DNA of 64,000 nt from Eutreptiella sp. 'Long Island Sound 2002' (Eukaryota > Euglenozoa > Euglenophyceae > Eutreptiales > Eutreptiaceae): contig OZ038382.1 in NCBI GenBank assembly GCA_964036045.1, forward strand, positions 143,108,961 to 143,172,960. The letters are read 5' to 3'. The position numbers were made by a program, and so were the translations under genes. Positions 20,980-32,811 of the stretch are shown piece after piece (the first letter of the stretch is position 1; each line of letters begins with the position of its first letter). The notes under the pieces were generated by a model. It saw only the letters and a list, made by a program, of their open reading frames with translations, did no database searches and was not told the origin of the DNA.

Positions 20980-22265
20980 AACGTTAAACTCCCCCCACCC
21001 TCGTTTTGGGTGTTTTTGGGCCTATACGAATACTCTACCCCAAGGGGTTGGATTGATGGTTTTACGCCTCGTAAAGTCATTCTTTTGTCCAACACGTGCG
21101 TCCCCCAATGAGTTTTTTGCCTTGACCCCCCTTGAAACCTCCCACTTGAGACCCACTTTTTTGAGGCGTCATGAGGGTTGGGGTGGGGTGGGAGGTGCGG
21201 AGTGGGATTGGCGCCAATGCACTTTGTCCCCTTTTCAGCCATTTTTGATACGTTGCAGGGTTTGGTGCCCTTTGCGACCCCGTGGTACCCACTTTGATGC
21301 GGCCAAGCATGGATGTTGTGATAGTATACGGCTACTAGGATAAAAAAGGACATTTCTAGCAGCCTCCAACTGTTTTCGCCAACAATGGGTGACACGGGTG
21401 CATGGAATTGTATGAAACTGGGTACCAACGGGTGCCTCGGCATGCCGCGGCACAACAAAAATTGGGTTGCGGTGTTTTGGGGGAAAATATCACAGCAAAA
21501 TATCAATGCCATCATGGAGCAGAGTTGTGTCAGAGGTTGCCTATTTGCTAGTGGACAGTGCCTTTGTTCTGAATAGGTATCGGATTCATTTCTTGGGAAT
21601 GGCAATTTGGAGATTTTGAGGCGGGCCCAAGGGCAAACAGATTCACCAGCCGGCCCCCATTTTTGTTTGTTGTGTTGCGCTTTGGAAGCTCATTGTCTTA
21701 TTCACTGCGTCTTGTGCTGTGTACCGAAGAGCAGGCAACACAACCCAAGAGGAACAAGGAGACAACCGGGAGTACTACACATTTTTTGCAAAGGGTAATT
21801 TGAGAAGGCATCCAGTTGTAACTACGTTATACGGACACCCAAGGTGAAGGTCCAAATGGCAATGATGCATGTCAACAAAGTGGACAAAAACCAGAAGTTT
21901 AAGGAGGAGGATAAGAACATGACCACCCGTGAAATGATTTTGTTGTGTTCATCCTTGTGGGGTGTCGGCAAATATAATCTTTTGTGTTTGGTTTCGGGGG
22001 TTTACTAGTTTTGTAGCATTTGGAAAACCCGTGTACCCCCAACCTACAAGGTGAAGCATCCCCCATGCCGCACCACACCACATTTCTCTTTGAGACTTTT
22101 GGTGCATAGACACAACCTGCTGCAGCAGTTTTTCACCTTGTGCGGCTCAAAAATGCAAGTTTCCGAAATTTAGTTTTTTTGTATGGCGGCCACTCAAAAT
22201 GATCATGCCTTTTTGATGAATAGGTCTCGGATTCATTTCTTGGGAAGGGCAATTTGGAGATTTTG
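20980..22265 (-). repeat. Inverted against 18,355-19,650 (nested palindrome)
   Basis: The outer end of the left arm is also the reverse complement of the sequence just to its left (coordinate sum about 40,630). This forms a second palindrome with a spacer of about 1.3 kb (19,651-20,979). Confidence 0.85.
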
Positions 22266-23702
22266 AGGCGGGCCCAAGGGCAAACAGATCAACCAACCGG
22301 CCCCCCCTTTTTTTTGGTGTGTTGCGCTTTGGAAGCTCATTGTTTTATTCACTTCGTCTTGTGCTGTGTACCGAAGAGGAGACAACACAACCCAAGGGGA
22401 ACAAGGAGACAACCAGGTGTACTACACATTTTTTGCAATGGGCAATTGGAGAAGGCATCCGGTTATACCTATGTTGCACACACTCCCGAGGTGAAGGTCC
22501 AAATGGCAATGATGTATGTCAACGGAATGGACAAAAACCATAAGTTTGAGGAGGAGGATAATAACATGACCACCGGTGAAATGATTTTGTTGTGTTCATC
22601 GTTGTGGGGTGTCGGCAAGTACAATCTTTTGTGTTTGGTTTCGGGGGTTTGCTAGTTTTGTAGCATTTAGAAAACCTGGGTGCCCCCGCACAGCAAATTT
22701 CTCTTTAAGACTGTTGGTGCCGAGACACAACCTGCTTCAGCATTTTTTCACCTCGGGCAGCTCAAACATTGAACTTTCCAAAACTTCGCTTAAGTTTTGG
22801 TGTCGGGGACACTCCCAATGATGGTCCAAGCTATGTGAAGCATGTTTTAGGCAGTGGTTATGTGTCTTTCACCCTATTTGGGTATTTGGTGGGGGGAGAG
22901 GCGGGGGGGGGGGGGTTCCTTCCAATGGATTGGTACAAGACCTCCTCATGCCGCTTTTTCACCGTGTAGAGCTCAAAAATGGAAGTTTCCGAAATTTAGT
23001 TTTTTTGTATCGCGGCCACTCAAAATGATCATCCAAGCAATGCAAACCATGTTTTAGGCCGTATTTGTGTGTTGCCCACCCTTTTGGGAAGTTTGGTGCA
23101 GGAGGCACATCATCTGCGAGGTCGAGTTGTCCACGGAAATGTAGTTCGACTTTTTCCGAAATCCTTTTGTCGGCATTGGGGGCGGTTTGGGTGATCATTT
23201 GCCAACAATATGGGTGCGTACTCCAGCACCCATGGGGTCCCACATAGTGGCTACTAGGCCCATGTAGCCGCTCCATGGGCGCCTTGAAACCTTCGATGTT
23301 GCCGTTTGTAGGCATTTCGGTGCACGTAATGCACAAACTTGATTTTTCCACCCTCTACAGCTCAAAAATAGAAAGCAGCTCGCAGAGGTTGTGAGAACAA
23401 AGTTGCGAAGGCCGGCACAGAGCGTTAAACGTCATGTTTTTGGGCCTATGCGAATACCCTACCCCAAGGAATTGACTTGATGGTGTTACGCCTCATAAAG
23501 TCATTCTTTTGTCCAACACGTGCGTCTCCCAACGAGTCTTTTGTCCAGACCCCCCTTGAAGCCTCCCACTTGAGACCCATTTTTTCAAGCGTCATCAGTG
23601 TTGGGGTGGGATGGGGCGTGCGGCGGGAGGTAAAAAATGTCTACAAATGACCCCCCTTTTTTGAGTTGAAAATTATGACCCTCTTGGATAGTCGGCAAGA
23701 AG

Positions 23703-23833
23703 TCCCCCCCCCCCGTACCCCCCCCCCGGTACCCCCGCCGCACCTCCCCCCCCGTACCTCCCCCCCGTACCCCCCCCCGTACCTCCCCCCCCCTATACTC
23801 CGCCCCGTACACCCCCCCGTTTCCCCCCCGTAA
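23703..23833 (+). repeat. C-rich tract with CCCGTACC phrases
   Basis: Successive C runs of 5 or more separated by GTAC/GTA. On the minus strand this gives many closely spaced G runs. Mirrored at 41,901-42,118. Confidence 0.85.
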
Positions 23834-23894
23834 CCGTAGCTGGCCTCGCTTCGCTCGACGCGGAGGCCAGCCCCCGCACCTCCTCTTAGATTAC

Positions 23895-24765
23895 AAGACT
23901 CCTGCGGTGGCTACAGACCGCGTGTGGTGTGCACCGCCTTGTGTGTGCACCGCCCTCTATGTGCACCGCCTTGTGTGTGTACCGCCTTGCCTGTGGCCCC
24001 TCCAGTAACAAGACTCCTGCGGTGGCTATAGACCGCCTTTTGTGTGCACGGCCTTGTGTGTGTACCACCGTTCGTGTGTACCGCCTTGCCCGTGGCCCCT
24101 TAAATAACTAGACTCCTGCGGTGGCTACAAACCGCCTTTTGTGTGCACCGGCTTGTGTGTGTACCGCCTTTTGTGTGTACCGCCTTGCCCGTGGCCCCTT
24201 AAATAACCAAACACCTACGGTGGCTACAGGCCGCCTTTTGTGTGTACCGCCTTTCGTGTGTACCGCCTTGACCGTGGCCCCTTAAATAACGAGACTCCTG
24301 CCGTGGCTACAGACCGCCTTTTGTGTGCACCGCCTTGTGTGTGTACCGCCTTCTATTTGTGCCTCCTTGCCCGTGGCCCCTTAAATAACAAGACTCTTGC
24401 GGTGGCTATAGGCCGCCTTTTGTGTGTACCGCCTTTGGTGTGTACCGCCTTTCGTGTGTACCGCCTTGCGTGTGGCCCCTTAAATAACTAGACTGGTGCG
24501 GTGGCTACAGGCCGCCTTTTGTGTGCACCGCCTTGTGTGTGCACCGCCTTTTGGGTGTACCGCCTTGCCTGTGGCCCCTTAAATAACAAGACTCCTGCGG
24601 TGGCTACAGGCCGCCTTTTGTGTGTACCGCGTTTCGTGTGTACCGCCTTGACCGTGGCCCCTTAAATAACGAGACTCTTGCGGTGGCTACACACCGCCTT
24701 TTGTGTGCACGGCCTTGTGTATGCACCGCCCTATGTGTGCACCGCCTTGTGTGTGAACCGCCAGA
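23895..24765 (+). repeat. Compound minisatellite, 9 units of about 83-114 bp
   Basis: Each unit carries GACTCCTGCGGTGGCTACAG-type sequence (starts near 23,898, 24,012, 24,111, 24,209, 24,292, 24,391, 24,491, 24,590, 24,673). This is followed by two to four 16-bp subunits of the form CCGCCTTGTGTGTGTA and the linker GGCCCCTTAAATAAC. Mirrored at 41,004-41,829. Confidence 0.9.
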
Positions 24766-24796
24766 TCCCCCGTACCCCCCCCGTACCTCCCCCCCA

Positions 24797-27700
24797 TACC
24801 CAGAGTGCACAGGGGCGGGGGGCCTGCCCTCCGCGCTGTGCCCAGAGCGCACATGGGCACGGAACCTGCCCTCCGCCCTCCGCCCTGTGCCGAGAGCGCA
24901 CAGGGGAGGGGAACCTGCCCTCCACCCTGTGCCCAGAGCGCACATTGGAGGGGAACCTGCCCTCCGCCCTGTGCCCAGAGCGCACATGGGCAGGGAACCT
25001 GCCCTCCACCCTCTGCCCTGTGCCCAGAGCGCACAGGGGAGGGGAACGTGCCGTCCACCCTGTGCCCAGAGCGCGCACGGGAGGGGAACCTGCCCTCCCC
25101 CCTGTGCCCAGAGCGCACAGGGGCGGGGCACCTGCTCTCCGCCCTGTGCCCATAGCGCACATGGGCACGGAACCTCCCCTCTGCCCTCCGCCCTGTGCCC
25201 ACAACGCACAGGGGCGGGGAACCTGCCCCCCGCCCTGTGCCTAGAGCGCACAGGGGCGGGGCACCTGCCCTCCGCCCTGTGCCGAGAGCGCACATGGGCA
25301 GGGAACCTGCCCTCCGCCCTGCGCCCTGTGCCCAGAGCGCACATGGGCACGGAACCTCCTCTCCGCCCTCCGCCCTGTGCCCACAACGCACAGGGGCAGG
25401 GAACCTGCCCTCCGCCCTGTGCGCAGAGCGCACAGGGGCGGGGCACTTGCCCTGCGCCCTGTGCCGAGGGCGCACATGGGCAGGGAACCTGCCCTCCGCC
25501 CTCCGCCCTGTGCCCAGAGCGCACAGGGGAGGGGAACCGACCCTCCACCACGTGCCCAGAGCGCACCAGGGAGGGGAACCTGCCCTCCGCCCTGTGCGCA
25601 GAGCGCACAGGGGCGGGGCACTTGCCCTGCGCCCTGTGCCGAGGGCGCACATGGGCAGGGAACCTGCCCTCCGCCCTCCGCCCTGTGCCCAGAGCGCACA
25701 GGGGAGGGGAACCGACCCTCCACCCCGTGCCCAGAGCGCACCGGGGAGGGGAACCTGCCCTCCGCCCTGTGCCCAGAGCGCACATGGGCAGGGAATCTGC
25801 CCTCCGCCCTGTGCCCAGAGTGCACGGGGGAGGGGAACCTACCCTCCACCCTGTGCCCAAAGCGCACAGGGGAGGGGAACCTGCCCTCCGCCCTGTGCCC
25901 AGAGCGCACATGGTCAGTGAACCTGCTCTCCGCCCTCCGCCCCGTGCCCACAGCACACAGGGGCGGGGAACCTGCCCTCCGCCCTGTGCCCGGAGCGCAC
26001 AAGGGCAGGGCACCTGCCCTCCGCCCTGTGCCTAGAGCGCACATGGGCAGGGAAACTGCCCTCCGCCCTCCGCCCTGTGCCCACAGCGCACACGGGAGGG
26101 GAACCTGCCCTCCATCCTATGCCCAGAGCGCACAGGGGAGGGGAACCTGCCCTTCACCCTGTCCCCAGAGCGCACAAGGGAGGGGAACCTGCCCTCCGCC
26201 CTGTGCCCAGAGCGCACAGGGGCCGGGCACCCGCCCTCCGCCGTGTGCCCAGAACGCACATGGGCAGGGAACCTACCGTCCGCCCTGTGCCCAGAGCGCA
26301 CATGGGCAGGGAACTTGCCCTCCGCCCTCCGCCCTGTGCCCAGAGCGCACGGGGGAGGGGAACCTACCCTCCACCTTGTGCCCAGAGCGCACAGGGGAGG
26401 GGAACCTGCCCTCCGCCCTGTGCCCACAGCACACATGGGCAGGGAACCTGCTCTCCGCCCTCCGCCCTGTGCCCACAGCACACAGGGGCGGGGAACCTGC
26501 CCTCCGGCCTGTGCCCGGAGCGCACAAGGGCAGGGCACCTGCCCTCCGCCCTGTGCCCAGAGCGCACATGGGCAGGGAACCTGCCCTCCGCCCTCCGCCC
26601 CGTGCCCACAGCGCACAGGGGAGGGGAACCTGCCCTCCACCCTATGCCCAGAGCGCACAGGGGAGGGGAACCTGCCCTTCACCCTGTCCCCAGAGCGCAC
26701 AAGGGAGGGGAACCTGCCCTCCGCCCTGTGCCCAGAGCGCACAGGGGCCGGGCACCCGCCCTCCGCCCTGTGCCCAGAACGCACATGGGCAGGGAACCTA
26801 CCCTCCGCCCTCCGCCCTGTGCCTAGAGCGCACAAGGGCGGGGGGCCTGCCCTCCGCCCTTTGCCGAGGGCGTACAGGGGCGGGGCACCAGCCCCCTGCC
26901 CTGTGCCCAGAGCGCACAAGTGCAGGGAACCCGCCCTCCGCCCTCCACCCTGTGCCCAGAGCGCACAGGGGAGGGGAACCTGCCCTTCACCCTCTGCCTA
27001 GAGCGCACAGGAGCGGGGCACCCGCCCTCCGCCCTGTGCCCCGAGCGCACATGGGCAGGGAACCTACCCTCCGCCCTCCGCCCTGTGCCTAGAGCGCACA
27101 AGGGCGGGGGGCCTACCCTCAGCCCTGTGCCGCGAGCGCACATGGGCAGGGAACCGGCCCTCCGCCCTCCGCCTTGCCTTGTGCCCAGAGCGCACGGGGG
27201 CGGGAAACCTGCCCTCCGCCCTGTGCGCAGACCGCACAGGGGAGGGAAACCTGCCCTCCGCCCTGTGCCGAGGGCGCACAGGGGCGGGGCACCAGCCCTC
27301 TGCCCTGTGCCCAGAGCGCACAAGGGCAGGGAACCCGCCCTCCGCCCTCTGCCCTGTGCCCATAGCGCACATGGGCAGGGAACCTGCCCTCCGCCATGTG
27401 CCCATAGCGCACGGGGGAGGGGAACCTGCCCTCCGCCCTGTGCCCAGAGCGCACAGGGGAGGGAACCTGCCCTCCGCCCTGTGCCGAGGGCGCACAGGGG
27501 CGGGGCACCAGCCCTCTGCCGTGTGCCCAGAGCGCACAAGGGCATGCAACCCGCCCTCCGCCCTCTGCCCTATGCCCATAGCGCACATGGGCAGGGAACC
27601 TGCCCTCCGCCCTGTGCCCATAGCACACGGGGGAGGGGAACCTGCCCTCCGCCATGTGCCCAGAGCGCACAGGGGCCGGGCACTCGCCCTCCGCCTTGTG

Positions 27701-28093
27701 CCCATAGCGCACATGGGCAAGGAACCTGCCCTCCGCGCTCCGCCCTGTGCCTAGAGCGCACAAGGGCGGGGGGCCTGCCCTCCGCCCTGTGCCCCGAGCG
27801 CACATGGGCAGGGAACCTGCCCTCCGCCCTCCGCCTTGTGCCCAGAGCGCACGGGGGCGGGAAACCTGCCCTCCGCCCTGTGCCTAGAGCACACAGGGGA
27901 GGGGAACCTGCCCTCCGCCCTGTGCCGAGGGCGCACAGGGGCGGGGCACCAGCCCTCTTCTCTGTGCCCAGAGCGCACAAGTCAGGGAACCTGCCCTCCG
28001 CCCTGTGCCCAGAGCGCAGGGGCGGAGAACCTGCCCTCCGCCCGGTGCCCCGAGCGCGCGGGGGCTGGGAACCTGCCCTCCGCCCTGTGCCCC
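24797..28093 (+). repeat. 42-bp minisatellite, left-arm array (about 3.3 kb)
   Basis: The unit begins CCCTCCGCCCTGTGCCCAGA and continues GCGCACATGGGCAGGGAACC (42 bp). Some units carry a 7-bp duplication (CTCCGCC), giving 49 bp. Each typical unit contains GGGCAGG-GAA-CCTGCCC, a 7-bp stem with a 3-base loop. The period is a multiple of three and few units contain stops, so open frames of up to 578 codons appear in several frames on both strands. They encode 14-residue repeats such as SALCPERTGEGNLP. I treat these as non-coding. Confidence 0.95.
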
Positions 28094-28365
28094 ACCGAGG
28101 CCTCCCCCCCCCTCCCGCCTCCCCCCCTCCCCCCTGCCTGCCTCCCCCCCCCCCAGGCGGGATGCGCGTGTTTCCCACCCCCCACCTCCCTCCTCACCCA
28201 GCCCGCGGCACGGCGGCAGGCCTGCCCCCCCGGCCCGCGGATGCGGCCGGGTGTGCACTGCATGCATGGCCGGCCGATATGCAGAGTCGTCGGGACAGCC
28301 ATCGAGCGCCCCCCAGGCGGCCTCTGAGGGTCAACATCGGCCCTCAAATAAAATCGAAACAAATC
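28094..28365. other. Unique GC-rich segment beside the minisatellite
   Basis: Contains C-run sequence (28,100-28,155) and then non-repeated sequence with GTGTGCACTGCATGCATGGC. It is present once in each palindrome arm (mirror about 37,330-37,600). No gene seen. Confidence 0.5.
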
Positions 28366-28465
28366 TCCCCCGTCTCCCCCCCCGTACCCCCCCCCCGTAC
28401 CCCCCCCGTATCCCCCCCTGTACCTCCCCCCTGTACCCCCCCCCGTACCTCCGGGGTACGGGGAG
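28366..28465 (+). repeat. C-rich tract with CCCGTACC phrases
   Basis: Same composition as 23,703-23,833. Mirrored at 37,256-37,327, where the mirror is shorter. Confidence 0.85.
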
Positions 28466-28479
28466 GGCGACTTCTTGCC

Positions 28480-31400
28480 GTATATGCCCTCTTGATTCTT
28501 TTAATTTTGATCCGGAAATTTTTTTTGGGTCTGGACCCAATGAGGTTTGTATGGGGCGGAGTGGGATTGGCACCAATGCACTTTGTGCCCTTTTCAGCCA
28601 TTTTTGATACACTGCAGGGTTTGGTGCCCTTTGCGACCCCGTGGTACCCACTCTGATGCGGCCAAGCATGGATGTTGTGATAGTATATGGCTACTAGGAT
28701 AAAAAAGGACGTTTCTAGCCGCCTCCCACTGTTTCCGCCAACAATGGGTGACATGGGTGCATGGAATTGTATGCAACTGGGTACCAACGGGTGCCTCAGC
28801 ATGCCGCGGCACAATAGAAATTGGGTTGCGGTGTTTTGGGGGAAAATATCGCAGCAAAATATCAATCCCATCCTGGAGCAGTGCTATGTCAGAGGTTGCC
28901 TATTTGCTAGCTGAAAAACAATGCCTTCGTGATAAATAGGTCCAAAACAACCTTTCGGCTCAAAATGGAAATAATAATCAAGAGGCTCATGATTTTCAAC
29001 TCAATAAAAGGGGGTTCCTTTGTAGACATTTTTGACCTCTTGCTGCACGCCCCACCCCACCTCAACCCTCATGACGTCCCAAAAAAGTGGGTCTGAAGTG
29101 GGAGTCTTCAAGGGCGGTCCGGATAAAGCACTTGTTGGGGGACGCACGTGCTGGACCAAATAATGATTTTACGAGGGGTAAAACCATCAATTTAACCCCT
29201 TGGGGTAGGGTATTCCAATAGGCCCTAAAACACCCAAAACCGAGGTGGGGGGAGGGTGAGGTTTATCGTTGTGTGCGGGCTTGCGTAACTTTGATCCAAC
29301 AACCTCTGCGAGCTGCTTTCTATTTTTCAGCTGTAGAGGATGGGAAAATCAAGTTTGTGCATTAGGTGCACTGAACTGCCTACAAAGAGCAAGATCGGAG
29401 GTTTCAAGGGGCTCACGGGCTGGCTACATGGGCCTAGTAGCAACTATGTGGGCATGGGTGCTGGAGTACGCACCCATATTGTCGCCAAATGATCACCCAA
29501 AATTGGGGCCCCCAATGCCAACAAAAGGATTTCGCAAAAAGTCGAACTCCATTGCCCTCGACAACTCGACCTCACAGAGGATCTACCTCCTGAACCAAAC
29601 TTCCCAAAAGGGTGGGAATCACACAAATACGGCCTAAAACATGGTTTGCATTGCTTGGATGATCATTTTGAGTGGCCGCGATACAAAAAAAGTAAATTTC
29701 GGAATCTTCTATTTTTGAGCTACGCAGGGTGAAAAAATTGCATGACGAGGTCTTGTACCAATCCATTGGAAGGAACCCCCCCCTGTCCTCCCCCGACCAC
29801 ATACCAAAATAGGGTGACAGACACATAACCACTGCCTAAAACATGGTTCACATAGCTTGGACCATCATTGGAGTGTCCGCGACACCAAAACTTAAGGAAG
29901 TTTTGGAAAGTACAATGTTTGAGCTACCCGAGGTGAAAAACTGTTGAAGCAGGTTGTGTCTCGGCACCAACAGTCTCAAAGAGAAATTTGTTGTGCGGGG
30001 GTACCCAGGGTTTCCAAATGCTACAAAACTAGCAAACCCCCGAAACCAAACACAAAAGATTGTACTTGCCGACACCCCACAAGGATGAACACAACAGAAT
30101 CATTTCACGGGTGGTCATGTGATTATCCTCCTCCTCAAACTTATGGTTTTTGTCCACTTTGTTGACATACATCATTGCCATTTGGACCTTCACCTTGGGT
30201 GTCTGTACAACGTAGGTACAACCGGTTGCCTTCTCCAATTGCCCATTGCAAAAAATGTGTAGTACTCCTGGTTGTCTCCTTGTTCCCCTTGGGTTGTGTT
30301 GTCTGCTCTTCGGTACACAGCACAAGACGAAGTGAATAAAACAATCAGCTTCCAAAGCGCAACACAACAAACAAAAGTGGCAGCCGGTTGGTTGATCTGT
30401 TTGCCCTTGGGCCCGCCTCAAATTCGCCAAATTGCCATTACCCAATGGGGTTGGTATGGGGCCGAGAGGGATGGGCGCCAATGCACTTTGTGCCCTCTTC
30501 ATGGATTTTTGATACATTGGCGGTTTTGGCGACCTTGGTGACCCTATAGTACCCACTCTGAGGGGTCCAAGCATGAATGTTGTGATAGTATATGGCTGCT
30601 AGGATAGAAAGGGACGTTTCTAGCAGCCTCTAACCTTCGCTATGGCTTGTCATGGACAGGAAATGACGAGAAATGACTGTTTTCGCCAACAATGGCTTAC
30701 ATGTGTGCAAGACGAACCGAAGAAAACAATGAGCGGCCAAAGCACAACACAACCAAAAAAATGGGGACGGCCAAGTTGATCTGTTTTGCCCTTGGCCCTT
30801 CCTAAAATGCTCCAAAATGCCATTCCCAGGAAATAAAGCCCACCTATTCATCACATAGGCATTGTTTGTCCGGTAGCAGATAGGCAACCACTGACACAAC
30901 ACTGCTCAAGGATGGGATTGATATTTTGCTCTGATATTTTTACCCAAAATGCCGCAACCCAATTTCTATTGTGCCGTGGCACCCCCAACCAAATAGGCCC
31001 TGAGAACAGGTGGTGCGGCATGGTGCAGCATGCTTCAACCGTTGGTACCTGGTTGCATACAATTCCCTTGTGCTGTGTACCGAAGAGGAGACAACACAAC
31101 CCAAGAGGAACAAGGAGACAATCAAGAGTACTAAAGGCTGTTTGCATTGGGCAATTGGAAAACACATTTGGTTGTACCTATGTTGTACACACACCCAAGT
31201 TGAAGGTCCAAATGGCAATGATGTATGTCAACAAAATGGACAAAAACCCGAAGTTTGGGAAGGAAGAGTAGCAACATGACCACCCGTGAATTGATTATGT
31301 TGTGTTCATCTTTGAGTGGTGCCGGGAGATACAATCTTTCGTGTTTGGGTCTGAGGGTTTGCTAGTTTTATAGCATTTGGAAAAGTTGGGTACCCCCGAC

Positions 31401-32793
31401 CTACAAGGTGAAGCATCCCGCATGCCGCAGCGCAACAGATTTCTCTTTGAGTCTGTTGGTGCCTGCACACAACCTGCTTCAGGAGCTTTTCACCTCGGGC
31501 AGCTCAAAAATTGAGAGTCCGGAAACTTTGCTTTTTAGTATCATGGACACTCACAATGATGGTCCAAGCTATGTGAAGCATGTTTTAGGCACTGGTTATG
31601 TGTCTTGCAACCTATTTGGGTATTTGGTCGGGGCAGGCGGCAATGTTCCTCCCAATGGATTCGTACAAGACCTCCTCATGCAATTTTTTCACCCGGTGCA
31701 GCTTAAAAATGGAAGTTTCCGAAATTTACTTTTTTTGTATGGTGGCCACTCAAAATGATCATCCAAGCAGCGAGAAGCATGTTTTAGGCCGTATTTGTGT
31801 GTTTCCCGCCCTTTTGGGTGGTTTGGTGCAGGAGGCAGATCCTCTGCGAGGTCGAGTTGTCGAGGGCAATGGAGTTCGACTTTTTCAGAAATCCTTTTGT
31901 CGGCATTGGGAGCGGTTTGGGTGATCATTTGCCAACAATATGGGTGCGTACTCCAGCACCCATGGGGTCCCACATAGTCCCTACTAGGCCCATGTAGACA
32001 GTCCATGGGCCCCTTGAAACCTCCGATGTTGCCGTTTGTCGGCAGTTGGGTGAACCTAATGCGCAGATTTGAGTTTCCCACCCTCTACAGCTCAAAAACA
32101 GAAAGCAGCTCGCAGAGGTTGTTGGATCAAAGTTACGCAAGCCCGCACACTGTGTTAATCATCATCCTCCCCCACCTCGGTTTGGGTGTTTTTGGGCCTA
32201 TTCGAATACCCTACCCCAAGGGGTGGATGGATGGTTTTACGCTTCGTAAAATCATTATTTTGTCCAACAAGTCTGTCCCCCCATGAGTTTTTGGTCCGGA
32301 CCCCCTTGAAGCCCACCACTTCAGACCCATTTTTTTGAGGCATCATGAGGGTTGGGTTGGGGTGGGGGGTACCGCGGGGGCCAAAAATGTCTACAAACGG
32401 CCCCCTTTTTTGTGTTGAAAATCTAGACCCTCTTGATTATTTTGATTTTGAGCGGAAAAGGTGTTTTTTATCCCGATCAAATGGGAATTGTATGGGGCGG
32501 AATGGGACGGGCGCCAATGCACTTTATGCCCTTCTCAGCCAATTTCGATACATTGGCGCTTTTGGCGACCTTGGTGACCCTGTTGTACCCACTATAAGCG
32601 GTCCAAGGATGGATGTTGTGATAGTGTAGCCTACTGGAATAGATCAGGACGTTTCTAGCAGCCTCTAACCTTCGCTATGGACGGGAAATGACGTGAAATG
32701 ACCGTTTTCGCCAACAATGGCTTACATGTGTGCGTGGAATTGTATGCAACCAGGTACCAATGGTTGAAGCATGCCGCACCATGCCACACCACC
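28480..32793 (-). repeat. Satellite-family block, inner left arm
   Basis: Several family units in mixed orientation. Marker phrases include TTTTTGAGCTGTAGAGGGTG (variants), CCTAAAACATG, CAAACACAAAAGATTGTA and GGTACCTGGTTGCATACAAT. Open frames of 60-180 codons here recur in every copy with shifts, so I do not call genes. Confidence 0.8.
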
Positions 32794-32811
32794 TGTTTTT
32801 GGGGCCTTTTT
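32794..32811. other. Centre of the giant palindrome (18-bp spacer)
   Basis: TGTTTTTGGGGCCTTTTT separates mirrored ACCACACCACC... and ...GGTGGTGTGG. In ordinary family units the equivalent place reads CCACCAAACAGGCCCCAAAA followed by ACAGGTGG, itself a short inverted repeat. Confidence 0.9.

Larger units (their letters stand above)
20980..32793 (-). repeat. Giant palindrome, left arm (about 11.8 kb)
   Basis: Reverse complement of 32,812-44,838 in full order: satellite units, C-rich tract, compound array, 42-bp minisatellite, unique segment, C-rich tract, satellite units. The coordinate sum drifts from 65,605 at the centre to 65,818 at the outer edge, so the arms differ by only about 213 bp of net indels, with scattered substitutions. 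Confidence 0.95.

Noticed and set aside
22254-22655. 133-codon frame with an EEEDNNMTTGEMILLC-type segment, repeated in many units
   Set aside because: It looks protein-like, but each copy shifts frame at different places and the opposite strand is open too. I could not identify a family, so it is kept as satellite.
24797-28093. CRISPR-like array
   Set aside because: Units are contiguous variants of one sequence without unique spacers, and the DNA is eukaryotic.
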